From positions 186,001 to 250,000 of the forward strand of contig JAXDZG010000022.1 in NCBI GenBank assembly GCA_034086985.1: a DNA stretch of 64,000 nucleotides, written 5' to 3'. Source of the DNA: Phascolarctobacterium_A sp034086985 (lineage in GTDB: Bacteria; Bacillota; Negativicutes; Acidaminococcales; Acidaminococcaceae). The position numbers and the translations under genes are program-made. The notes below the pieces were generated by a model. It did no database searches. It was not told the origin of the DNA and saw only the letters and a program-made list of their open reading frames with translations. The stretch's first letter is position 1; each line of letters starts with the position of its first letter. This document shows, piece by piece, positions 16,064-23,980 of the stretch.

Positions 16064-16918
16064 CTAGACTTGAGCTAGCTTCATGATTTTTTCATATGCA
16101 TCCAGTCCACAGCCGATGCCGTGGTCGTGGAGTGCTAGCAATTTGTCGGGTTTAATGTCCAGTTTATCAATTTGCAGAGGAATTTGAGGACGAATGATAA
16201 CGGCCTTGCCCTGCCGTTCAAGCTCCTCAGCCTCCGCCAGCTGGTGATTGTATTCAGCAGGACGATTTTGCATGATTTCCCACAGCTTAGGATAGTCATG
16301 ATAAAAGGTTTTCATCATGATTTTGGGGACTTTATCCTTCTTTTTGTACCCTGCATTACGTGTCAGTACAAAGATGAATTTTTCGTAGCCTGCCTGACGG
16401 GCTTTTGCGTAGGGAATAGGAGCTACTAGAGCGCCATCCATAAGATCCCTCCCACCCATATGCACAACAGGCGCGAAAAAGGGCATGGAAGAAGAGGCGC
16501 GCACAGGTGTGAAGGTGTGACCAATGGCTTCCTTGCCAAACCATACGGCGCTGCCGGTACGGATATCGGTAGTGCCAACCTGCAGTGTACCTGGATAATT
16601 ATAATAGGTCTCAAAGTCAAAGGGCAAAAGCTTATTGGGCAAATCCTCGAAGATAAAGTCAAAGCCGAAAATGCTGCCCTTTTTGACCCAATTCTGCAGA
16701 CTAAAATAGCGCTTATCGGTTACATAGTTCTCGATGATTTTGCGAGTGCGCAGGGGCTGTCTGGACATATAGGACAGGATGTTGCAGGCTCCGGCAGAAA
16801 CGGCGGTGATATAGGGAAAGGTCAAATCCTTGAGCAGAAAGGCTTCAAAAACGCCGGCCGAGAACATGCCTCGCATGCCACCGCCCTCCAGTACTAGAGC
16901 GATATGGGAGAGATGCAT
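16064..16918 (-). CDS. Patatin-like phospholipase
   Basis: A 284-residue patatin-family lipid acyl hydrolase of the YjjU/RssA type. The oxyanion-hole motif GGGMRG (about residues 12-17), nucleophile elbow VSAGA in AVSAGACNIL (about residues 39-44) and the Asp of the dyad in LMDGALVAPIP (about residue 160) are all present, so it should be active. No signal peptide is seen. The ATG is preceded by AAGGAGGG. It lies 15 bases after the small membrane protein gene. The lipid substrate is not known. Confidence 0.88.
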   Translation of the reverse strand: MHLSHIALVLEGGGMRGMFSAGVFEAFLLKDLTFPYITAVSAGACNILSYMSRQPLRTRKIIENYVTDKRYFSLQNWVKKGSIFGFDFIFEDLPNKLLPFDFETYYNYPGTLQVGTTDIRTGSAVWFGKEAIGHTFTPVRASSSMPFFAPVVHMGGRDLMDGALVAPIPYAKARQAGYEKFIFVLTRNAGYKKKDKVPKIMMKTFYHDYPKLWEIMQNRPAEYNHQLAEAEELERQGKAVIIRPQIPLQIDKLDIKPDKLLALHDHGIGCGLDAYEKIMKLAQV

Positions 16919-16933
16919 GATACCCTCCTTAGC

Positions 16934-17152
16934 TTATCTATATTTGTTTTTGTGTTTTTTACGTTCGTGCTGTACACGATAGTCAGCCTGTACTTGGTAA
17001 ACTTGGTAAATATATAAAGCGCACATGGGCACCACGATAAACATGCCCAGCCAGCGGTTGTCAAAGAAATAGGAGCCAGCCATACCGGCCAGCAAGCTGA
17101 CGATAACCACCAGCAGCATATTTACCTTGTATTTCATAAGATATTTTTTCAT
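16934..17152 (-). CDS. Small membrane protein, two spans, unknown function
   Basis: A 72-residue protein starting at the ATG at 17152 with GAGGAGG nine bases upstream; an in-frame start 18 bases earlier would lack a proper site. Two hydrophobic segments are visible (about residues 12-30 and 36-54), then a basic tail rich in Arg, His and Lys. It lies 23 bases after gluQ and 15 before the patatin, so it is co-transcribed. I do not recognise the family. Confidence 0.7.
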   Translation of the reverse strand: MKKYLMKYKVNMLLVVIVSLLAGMAGSYFFDNRWLGMFIVVPMCALYIYQVYQVQADYRVQHERKKHKNKYR

Positions 17153-17175
17153 TGATGTTTTCCTCCTCAATTTTA

Positions 17176-18150
17176 TTAAAGCAACTCACTAGGTACTACA
17201 ATATTCTTAGTGGGTATGTTTTCAGGTTTAAATAGTGGCAACAAATCGCTAACACGTAGCGGCTCTGGCCTTGTAATTTGTCCCGCCAGATAGGCCAAGA
17301 GGCCGATGATGGGCTCCGGACTGCCGTAGGCTTTGCGCAAAGCGGCGATTTCTAAATCGCCATCGCGTTTAGAAAGCCTGCGCCCCGAGGCATCCACCAA
17401 AAGCGGAATGTGGCAGAAGGCTGGCGGTGTAAAGCCCAAAAGCTGATAAATATAAAGCTGCATGGGCGTGGAGCTTAAAAGGTCACAGCCACGCACTACT
17501 TGGGTGATGCCCATAAGCGCGTCATCAATGGTCACAGCTAGCTGGTAGGCAAAAACGCCGTCACTGCGGCGTACAATAAAGTCTCCGCTCTCTTCCGCTA
17601 GGTTATAGCTTTGCTTGCCGTAGTGACCATCCATAAAGCTAATGGACTTATCCTCTATCCTTAGGCGATATGCTGGCGCCCGTCTTTGCGCTTTTGCTTC
17701 GCGTTCTGCAGCTGTCAAATGGCGGCAGGTGCCGGCGTAAAGCACGCGCCCATCGCTTAGATGGGGCGCTTCAGCCGCATGCAGCTCGGCGCGACTACAA
17801 AAGCAGGGATAAACCAGCTCTCGCTGTTCAAGCTGAGTAAAATAGTGCTCATAAATATCACTGCGCTTGCTTTGGAAGTAACGCTCACTAGCAGAACTTG
17901 CATAGGCACCTTCGTCCCAGGTGAGGCCGAGCCATTCTAAATCGCTGGCCAATCGGTCAGCATTTTGGCGAGTACAACGCTGTGGGTCCAAATCTTCAAT
18001 GCGTAGAATAATCTTACCACCGCTGCGTTTAGCATAAAGCCAAGCCAGCAGACTGCAAAACACATTGCCTAAGTGTAAAAAACCACTAGGGGTAGGTGCA
18101 AAACGCCCTACAACGGGTTTGGCTGCTAAATTATGTTCTCTAAAAAGCAT
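17176..18150 (-). CDS. gluQ: Glutamyl-Q tRNA(Asp) synthetase
   Basis: A class I synthetase-like enzyme lacking the anticodon-binding domain, which attaches glutamate to the queuosine base at position 34 of tRNA(Asp). HIGH-like motif is GFLHLGN, the KMSKS-like motif is RLSKRDGD, and the Zn ligands appear as PCFCSRAEL and YAGTC. The start is uncertain: ATG 18150 gives the usual short lead before GRFAPTPSG, while in-frame ATGs at 18162 and 18192 are possible, the last with GGGAG close by. It begins the minus-strand cluster ending with asparaginase. GluQ is best known from proteobacteria, so its presence here is worth noting. Confidence 0.9.
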   Translation of the reverse strand: MLFREHNLAAKPVVGRFAPTPSGFLHLGNVFCSLLAWLYAKRSGGKIILRIEDLDPQRCTRQNADRLASDLEWLGLTWDEGAYASSASERYFQSKRSDIYEHYFTQLEQRELVYPCFCSRAELHAAEAPHLSDGRVLYAGTCRHLTAAEREAKAQRRAPAYRLRIEDKSISFMDGHYGKQSYNLAEESGDFIVRRSDGVFAYQLAVTIDDALMGITQVVRGCDLLSSTPMQLYIYQLLGFTPPAFCHIPLLVDASGRRLSKRDGDLEIAALRKAYGSPEPIIGLLAYLAGQITRPEPLRVSDLLPLFKPENIPTKNIVVPSELL

Positions 18151-18254
18151 TTTTAGGCACATCCTTTTATCTTTCCATCTATATTTTATCATATCGCTCC
18201 CTGCTTGTGTACAGTATTTGTGCTTAAAACTAACCTAAAAAGCTTATGTATTCA

Positions 18255-18283
18255 TTGCTTTTTTGGCAAGAGATGCCTATAAT
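18255..18283 (+). promoter_or_regulatory. Promoter of the AGCS symporter gene
   Basis: TTGCTT (18255-18260), 17-base spacer, TATAAT (18278-18283), 46 bases before the ATG. Confidence 0.75.
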
Positions 18284-18328
18284 TAAAATAGTGAAATCTT
18301 TTATTATATTTTTGAGGAGGGGAATTTA

Positions 18329-19864
18329 ATGGAAGCGATTTTTGCTGCTATTAATGGTATTTTTAGTTTTATCGGACCCTTGTCCGACTTTTTATGGGAT
18401 TTTCCCACCAACATGAAGTGGTATGCATCCATACCTGTTTTAGGCAATTTTTCTCTGGCAATTATTTTGCTCATGGGCTCTGGCATTTATTTTAGCTTGC
18501 GCTTGGGCTTTGTGCAAATCACAGAGTTTAAACGTGGCCTGCTTACTATGGCTCATAAGAAGCACACTGAGATTGGTATTTCTCCTTTGGCAGCCTTCTT
18601 CTTGAGCTCTGCTATGCGCGTTGGCCCCGGCAATATTATCGGTGTTACCGGCGCGATTTCCGTTGGTGGTCCTGGTGCTCTGTTCTGGATGTGGCTTTCT
18701 GCCTTCTTCGGCATGGCAGTGGCCTATGTGGAAAGTGTCCTGGCGCAAATTTTTAAGGAGCGCAAGGATGATGAGTATGTGGGTGGCTTGCCCTTCTACG
18801 GACGTCGCCTTTTAGGCAACAAGGTGTGGATTGGCTGCTTCCTGTCCGTGCTTTACATTCTTTATGCTATGTGCTGCTTGCCTGCACAGGCTTTCAATGT
18901 TGTTTCCTCTGTGGGTGTAATGACCAGTATCGTTACAGGTGCTAAGATTGCAGCAGGCTCCAGCTTCTACTACATTGTTGGTACCATTGTCATCGTTATC
19001 AGTGCCATCATTACCTTCGGTGGCATTCGTAAATTAACCAAAATTACCGACAAAATGGTGCCCGTGATGGCCGTTGTTTATTTGTTTATCGTTATGGTTT
19101 TAGCTCTGATGAATTTGGACCGTTTGCCCTATTTCTTTAGCGCAGTCTTTGGCGGTGCCTTCACTCAGGAAGCCTTCTTTGGCGGTACCTTTGGTACTAT
19201 TTTATCCCAAGGCGTAAAGCGCGGCCTGATGAGTAACGAGGCTGGTCAAGGTACCATTACCATGCCCGCAGCTGCTGCCGATGCCGACCATCCCTGCGAG
19301 CAGGGCGACATTTCCGCCATTGGTGTTTTCTTGGACACCATCGTTATTTGTACTTTAACAGGCTTTGTAGTAGTTATGGCTCATTGCTGGACCGGCGCGG
19401 ACGGAGCTGCTTGGGGCAAGCTGGATAAGCTGCCGAAGTTCATTGCTTCCGTAGCAGAGCTGACCGGCGGACAGGGCTTCCATCAGGTAGTAACCTTCCT
19501 CGTTACCTTCTGCTTCTGTCTCTTTGCATATACCTGCCTCTTGGGCATGATTTCCTTCTCCGAAATCGCTGCCAACCGCATTAGCCGCAGCGCCTCCTTC
19601 ATTAACATGATTCGCGTTATCGGCTTATTCGTAGCAGCCTTTGGTATTCTCTGCAATATTGCAGGCTACGAGCTGGGCAACCTGTGGGCCTTCTCCGATT
19701 TGGGCAATATTATGATTGTATATTTCAACATTCCGATTTTGTATTGCGGTGCTAAGCTGGTTTTCAAGGCTCACGAGCATTATGCTAAAAATGATGGTAC
19801 TCCCTTCACAGGCGAGGTTGTGGGCATTCCGCTGGAGTATTGGGACAGCAAGGCTAAAAAATAA
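18329..19864 (+). CDS. AGCS-family sodium:alanine/glycine symporter
   Basis: A 511-residue carrier of the alanine or glycine:cation symporter family, importing small neutral amino acids with Na+. About 11 membrane spans are predicted, with family stretches such as RVGPGNIIGVTGAISVGGPGALFWMW (residues ~92-117, the Na+/substrate region) and GVKRGLMSNEAGQGT around residue 295. GAGGAGG precedes the ATG at 18329. The gene has its own promoter and is followed after 38 bases by a DUF697 protein on the same strand. No glycine riboswitch is evident in the leader. Confidence 0.92.
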   Translation: MEAIFAAINGIFSFIGPLSDFLWDFPTNMKWYASIPVLGNFSLAIILLMGSGIYFSLRLGFVQITEFKRGLLTMAHKKHTEIGISPLAAFFLSSAMRVGPGNIIGVTGAISVGGPGALFWMWLSAFFGMAVAYVESVLAQIFKERKDDEYVGGLPFYGRRLLGNKVWIGCFLSVLYILYAMCCLPAQAFNVVSSVGVMTSIVTGAKIAAGSSFYYIVGTIVIVISAIITFGGIRKLTKITDKMVPVMAVVYLFIVMVLALMNLDRLPYFFSAVFGGAFTQEAFFGGTFGTILSQGVKRGLMSNEAGQGTITMPAAAADADHPCEQGDISAIGVFLDTIVICTLTGFVVVMAHCWTGADGAAWGKLDKLPKFIASVAELTGGQGFHQVVTFLVTFCFCLFAYTCLLGMISFSEIAANRISRSASFINMIRVIGLFVAAFGILCNIAGYELGNLWAFSDLGNIMIVYFNIPILYCGAKLVFKAHEHYAKNDGTPFTGEVVGIPLEYWDSKAKK

Positions 19865-19902
19865 ACTATTTGCTTGGGTTTTACGTAGAAAAGAGGTGCT
19901 TT

Positions 19903-20487
19903 ATGGCTGAAGAAAGAATTACCGATGGTTATAAGAATAGCGCTGATATCGAGTGGGAGGCGGAAAAAATCTGTCGCTGGGCTGCTGCTCGCGCTGGCGT
20001 AATTGTTGTTGCGCCCTTAATTGGCACCATGACCCTGATGGCCAATGAGGTGTACATGATTACTCGCTTGGCAGAGCTGCGTGGTATTAAGCTCAGTGAA
20101 AGTGCTGTACTGGGACTTTTAGGCTCCTTGGGTGCTACTTTTGTAGGACAAACCTTAGTAACGCTTATTCCCTTTGCACCGGTACAAATTCCCGTGGGTA
20201 TTTCTGTGACCTACGCTGTGGGCAAGGTGGCCAATGCCTGGCTCAAGGCCGGTCGTCCTGAGGATATTGCTGCCTTTAAAGAGGTCTATGACGAGGCCAA
20301 GGCCGAGGGCATGAAGAAGTTTAAGGAATTCAGCAAGCTGGATTGCAAGGATGAGCCCCTGGGTGACGAAAGCAAACGCTTTAATCTGGGCTCCCAGGAA
20401 GTTTTTGACTCCGTTACGCGCAAGGCCGACGAGGCTGAATATAAGCTGAGCGATGCTGTACGCAAGGTCGGCGACAAGTTAAAATAG
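19903..20487 (+). CDS. DUF697-like protein
   Basis: A 194-residue protein with a central hydrophobic segment (about residues 25-110) resembling DUF697, a domain with helical hairpins often seen beside GTPases (YcjF type). The C-terminal third is charged and probably forms helices (KEVYDEAKAEGMKKF). No GTPase domain is fused. The ATG at 19903 has AAGAGGTG upstream. It shares the symporter transcript and ends at a strong terminator. Function unknown. Confidence 0.7.
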   Translation: MAEERITDGYKNSADIEWEAEKICRWAAARAGVIVVAPLIGTMTLMANEVYMITRLAELRGIKLSESAVLGLLGSLGATFVGQTLVTLIPFAPVQIPVGISVTYAVGKVANAWLKAGRPEDIAAFKEVYDEAKAEGMKKFKEFSKLDCKDEPLGDESKRFNLGSQEVFDSVTRKADEAEYKLSDAVRKVGDKLK

Positions 20488-20503
20488 GATAAGAAGAAAA
20501 ACT

Positions 20504-20546
20504 AACAGCTAGCCTAGGCACGATGTGCCGTGGCTAGCTGTTTTAG
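20504..20546 (+). terminator. Terminator after DUF697 gene (repeated hairpin family)
   Basis: AACAGCTAGCC (20504-20514) pairs with GGCTAGCTGTT (20532-20542) with inner GGCAC/GTGCC, then TTAGTTT. It is a near copy of the hairpin at 15028-15067 in inverse orientation. Confidence 0.85.
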
Positions 20547-20583
20547 TTTATTGCATTTATTCAGATTTATACAATTACACCCC

Positions 20584-20619
20584 TACCTATTGCATAAGTA
20601 GGTATAATTATGCTAGAAT
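20584..20619 (+). promoter_or_regulatory. Promoter with overlapping dyad upstream of nhaC-like gene
   Basis: TTGCAT (20590-20595), 18-base spacer, TAGAAT (20614-20619). The perfect inverted repeat TACCTA-N9-TAGGTA (20584-20604) overlaps the -35 region and could be an operator. Confidence 0.5.
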
Positions 20620-20651
20620 ATTGTATTATAAAAAACTCAGAGGTGTTTATT

Positions 20652-22160
20652 ATGGATTTTGGTGTTCTCAGTCTTTTGCCGTCCTTGATTGCTATTGGCT
20701 TAGCAATTAAGACCAAAAACGTTATCTTCTCCCTTTTCTGTGGTTGCCTTTCCGGCGTGCTGCTCCTGTGTCATGGCAACCCCTTCCTAGCCTCCAAGGC
20801 CCTAATTGGCGACTACTTCTTCAAGCAGGTTATGGACAGCTACAACGCAGGTAATATCGTGCTCATCCTGTTCATCGGCGGCTTTATCAAGCTGCTGGAA
20901 AACGGCGGTGGTGCTCAGTCCTTTGCCAAGTACGTGCATAAGGTTGTCGATACTCCCTTGAAGGCATAGCTGGGCGCTTGGCTGGGCGGCGTTGTTATTT
21001 TCTTCACTGACTTAGGTACTGCACTTTTGGTAGGCCCTGTTTTCCGTCCCTTGTTTGATAAGCTCAAGCTTTCCCGCGAAAAGCTGGCCTGGGTGCTGGA
21101 CTCCACCTCCTCCCCCGTAGCCGTGCTCATACCCTTCATTGGCTGGGGCGTATATATCATGGGTCTTGTGGAAGCCCAATTCAAAAATCTGCATGTGGAT
21201 GCTTCCGACTATGAAACCTTCATGCAGGCCATTCCCTTCCAAATTTATACCATTCTGGCAGTAATCATGATTCCCTTGATTGCCATTACCAAAAAGGATT
21301 TTGCTGCCATGAAGGCAGCAGAGGACGCTATGGTCAATAAGCCCGTCCCTGAAGAAATGGAGGACTCCTATGTGGCTCCTGTGGATGAGGAAGGCTATTC
21401 TCTTGGCAATTCCAATCCCTTCATGCTCATTCTGCCTATTTTAACTGTTTTTGCTACCTTGATTATTGATTTAGCTCCCTTGGGCTTCCCCTTTGCGAAA
21501 ATCCCCGGCAACGCCTTCCGTGTGGCCCTAACCACCGGTTATTTTCTGGCCGGCACCCTGCTTATGGTGATGATTTACTGCTTCAAGGTTAAAAAGCCCA
21601 AGGAAACCTTCAGCATCTATGTTAAAGGTATGGTCAACATGACCGAGGTTGCCATTATCCTGCTGTTAGCTTGGTCCCTTAGCGCTATGATTAGCAAGCT
21701 GGGCACTGCTAAATACATTATTGGCATCCTGCAAGGCATCAACTTCACTCCGATTTTGATTCCTGCCTGCATCTTCCTCTTTGGTGCCATTATTTCCTTC
21801 TCCACCGGCAGCTCCTGGGGCACCTTTGCTATGCTCATGCCCTTAGCCATCCCCATGGGTCATGCCTTTGGCATCTCCTATGCTATCTGCTTAGGCGCAG
21901 TCCTTTCTGGCGGCTTATTTGGCGACCACTGCTCCCCCTTGAGCGATACAACCATTCTCTCCTCCATGGGTGCAGAATGTAATCTGGTGGACCATGTGCG
22001 TACCCAGCTGCCCTATGCCTCCATCAACGGTGTCATTGCCTTCATCGGCTTCATCATCGCCGGTATCACCGGCTCTGCCATCAGCACCGCCATCTCTGTA
22101 GGCCTGCTACTGGCTGTCATCTTCTGCTGGAACTATTACGACCGCAAGCATGTTGGTTAA
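20652..22160 (+). pseudogene. NhaC-family Na+/H+ antiporter, interrupted by in-frame TAG
   Basis: One continuous frame of 502 codons encodes an NhaC-type antiporter but is broken by TAG at 20967-20969 (codon 106). Both sides are family-like: MDFGVLSLLPSLIAIGLAIK before, and VVIFFTDLGTALLVGPVFRP then SFSTGSSWGTFAMLMP and GGLFGDHCSPLSDTT after. In relatives this point commonly reads Lys-Ala-Gln, so a CAG-to-TAG change explains it. The downstream part from the ATG at 21027 lacks an evident ribosome site. TAG is an ordinary stop in this genome (it ends the preceding gene), so general recoding is unlikely. The start at 20652 follows AGAGGTG. Possible explanations are recent gene loss, a sequencing error or read-through. 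Confidence 0.85.
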
Positions 22161-22194
22161 GATACTAGCAAAACAAGAATAAACTGATGCAAAA

Positions 22195-22236
22195 AAACAG
22201 CTAACTATGGCATTGTGCCACAGTTAGCTGTTTTTA
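22195..22236 (+). terminator. Terminator after nhaC-like gene (repeated hairpin family)
   Basis: AACAGCTAACT (22197-22207) pairs with AGTTAGCTGTT (22222-22232), then TTTATG. It has the same outer stem as the hairpins at 15.0 and 20.5 kb but with paired (compensatory) base changes. Confidence 0.85.
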
Positions 22237-22382
22237 TGCATTAATATCGAAAAAGCGTAATATTATACCGAAGCATATGCGTTTATAATATACAATCAGT
22301 TCGATTTACACTCCTACCCCGAAACGCGGTATGGAGCAAACGTTCGCTTTTCTTTGGAATCTTCTTGAGTCTACTTCGTTCT

Positions 22383-22964
22383 TCAAAGATTTTCGCACAT
22401 CTTCAAAAAGCACTCATGCACAGCGGTGCTTTCAGCTACGTCCAGCTCCGGATGAAAAGCCAGCGCCAGCTGCTTGCCGTATTGGGCAGCTACGATTTTC
22501 TCATCCACCTTAGCCAGTACCTGCACACTCTCGCCCACTTCCTCGATATAGGGAGCGCGGATAAAAGTCATGGGAATGTTACCCGAAGCGCCAAAGGCGG
22601 CATAGGTGCGGAAGCTGCCCAGCTGACGCCCATAGGCATTGCGGCGCACCGTGATGGGCATGGTAGCAAAATGCACCTTATCATCATTGCTCAGCTTTTC
22701 GGCTAGCAGTATCATGCCGGCGCAGGTAGCCAGCACGGGCAGGCCAGCTGCGATCTTGCTGCGCAACGTATCGTACATACCCAGGGCCCGCAGCAGCTTG
22801 CCCTGCACCGTGCTCTCCCCACCGGGCAGCACCAGCCCAGCTAGGGGCTGGGCTAAATCCGCTGCCTGGCGCAGCTCCACGCACTCTGCCCCAAGTGCTC
22901 GCAGCACTTGGATATGCTCGATAAAAGCGCCCTGTACTGCTAAAACGCCAATTTTCGCGGCCAT
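22383..22964 (-). CDS. pdxT: Pyridoxal 5'-phosphate synthase glutaminase subunit
   Basis: A 193-residue class I glutaminase that supplies ammonia to PdxS for one-step PLP synthesis. The triad is visible: nucleophile Cys81 in LATCAGM, and His171 and Glu173 in AFHPELD; the oxyanion loop is LPGGEST (about 46-52). Its ATG overlaps the pdxS stop by one base (TAATG), so translation is coupled and subunits are made together. Confidence 0.96.
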   Translation of the reverse strand: MAAKIGVLAVQGAFIEHIQVLRALGAECVELRQAADLAQPLAGLVLPGGESTVQGKLLRALGMYDTLRSKIAAGLPVLATCAGMILLAEKLSNDDKVHFATMPITVRRNAYGRQLGSFRTYAAFGASGNIPMTFIRAPYIEEVGESVQVLAKVDEKIVAAQYGKQLALAFHPELDVAESTAVHECFLKMCENL

Positions 22965-23836
22965 TATTGACCACGCTCCGCCATCAAAAGCTGGATCTCC
23001 TGCTCATTGATGCCCACCATGGCTTCACCCAAATCCTCGCTCAGCTCGGCCAGCATTTTCGCATCGCGGAAATTGGTAACAGCCTTCACGATGGCCTGTG
23101 CACGCTTAGCAGGGTCGCCGGACTTGAAGATGCCGGAGCCCACGAAAACGCCCTCTGCACCCAGCTGCATCATGAGGGCAGCATCTGCAGGCGTAGCCAC
23201 GCCGCCGGCAGCGAAGTTTACTACGGGCAAGCACTTATGCTCGTGCACATACACTACTAAATCATAGGGCACTTGCAGCTCCTTAGCTGCATTGAAGAGC
23301 TCATTGGGCTCCAGCGCTGCCAGCTGGGCAATCTGCTGGTTCAGCTTGCGCATATGGCGCACTGCCTGCACCACGTCGCCGGTGCCCGGCTCGCCCTTGG
23401 TGCGAATCATGGCTGCGCCCTCGTTGATGCGGCGCAGCGCCTCGCCCAAATCACGGGCACCGCAGACAAAGGGAACCTTAAATTGAGTTTTATCAATATG
23501 ATATACATCATCAGCGGGGGATAAAACCTCGCTCTCATCGATATAATCGATTTCCAAGGCCTCTAAAATCTGGGCTTCCACGAAGTGACCGATGCGACAT
23601 TTGGCCATCACGGGAATGGACACTGCGTTTTGGATTTCCTTAATCAGCTTCGGGTCGCTCATACGAGCCACGCCACCTGCAGCACGAATGTCCGCCGGAA
23701 TTTTTTCCAAGGCCATAACAGCGCAGGCACCAGCTGCCTCCGCAATGCGAGCCTGCTCCGGATTAGTAACATCCATAATGACGCCGCCCTTGAGCATCTG
23801 GGCCAGCTGTGCATTTAATTTGTATCTTTCATTCAT
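22964..23836 (-). CDS. pdxS: Pyridoxal 5'-phosphate synthase lyase subunit
   Basis: A 290-residue TIM-barrel enzyme that builds PLP from ribose 5-phosphate, glyceraldehyde 3-phosphate and ammonia. Asp22 in VIMDVTN, Schiff-base Lys79 in PVMAKCRIGH and the second catalytic Lys147 in MIRTKGEPGTGD match the family. The C-terminal phosphate-binding region VNFAAGGVATPADA is intact. GGAGGG precedes the ATG. Divergent pdxR lies 144 bases away and probably controls it. Confidence 0.97.
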   Translation of the reverse strand: MNERYKLNAQLAQMLKGGVIMDVTNPEQARIAEAAGACAVMALEKIPADIRAAGGVARMSDPKLIKEIQNAVSIPVMAKCRIGHFVEAQILEALEIDYIDESEVLSPADDVYHIDKTQFKVPFVCGARDLGEALRRINEGAAMIRTKGEPGTGDVVQAVRHMRKLNQQIAQLAALEPNELFNAAKELQVPYDLVVYVHEHKCLPVVNFAAGGVATPADAALMMQLGAEGVFVGSGIFKSGDPAKRAQAIVKAVTNFRDAKMLAELSEDLGEAMVGINEQEIQLLMAERGQ

Positions 23837-23980
23837 GATAATCCCTCCAAATAAAACTCACAACAGTTTAACAAGCATTTTACTTTACTCTGCTGCTGAT
23901 ACGTAGTATTATAATGCTATCTGAATATATTCATATACTCATTTTATGTCAATATTATATTACCAGTCGGAGAAAAAACC
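23837..23980. promoter_or_regulatory. Divergent pdxST/pdxR control region
   Basis: A 144-base A/T-rich region. A TATAAT on the minus strand (23913-23908) can serve pdxST but its -35 is poor, as expected for a promoter that needs an activator. The palindrome GAATATATTC lies at 23923-23932 near that -35. MocR-type PdxR proteins activate pdxST by binding such divergent regions. Confidence 0.5.

Noticed and set aside
18190..18328. Glycine riboswitch before the AGCS symporter
   Set aside because: The promoter lies only 46 bases before the start codon, leaving no room for an aptamer.
20967..20969. TAG as a recoded sense codon (for example pyrrolysine)
   Set aside because: Neighbouring genes use TAG as a normal stop, no pyl genes are in the window, and a simple CAG-to-TAG mutation explains it.
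22238..22382. A small gene or promoter on the plus strand between nhaC and pdxT
   Set aside because: A TATAAT-like hexamer exists but the only short ORF runs antisense into pdxT and has no ribosome site.
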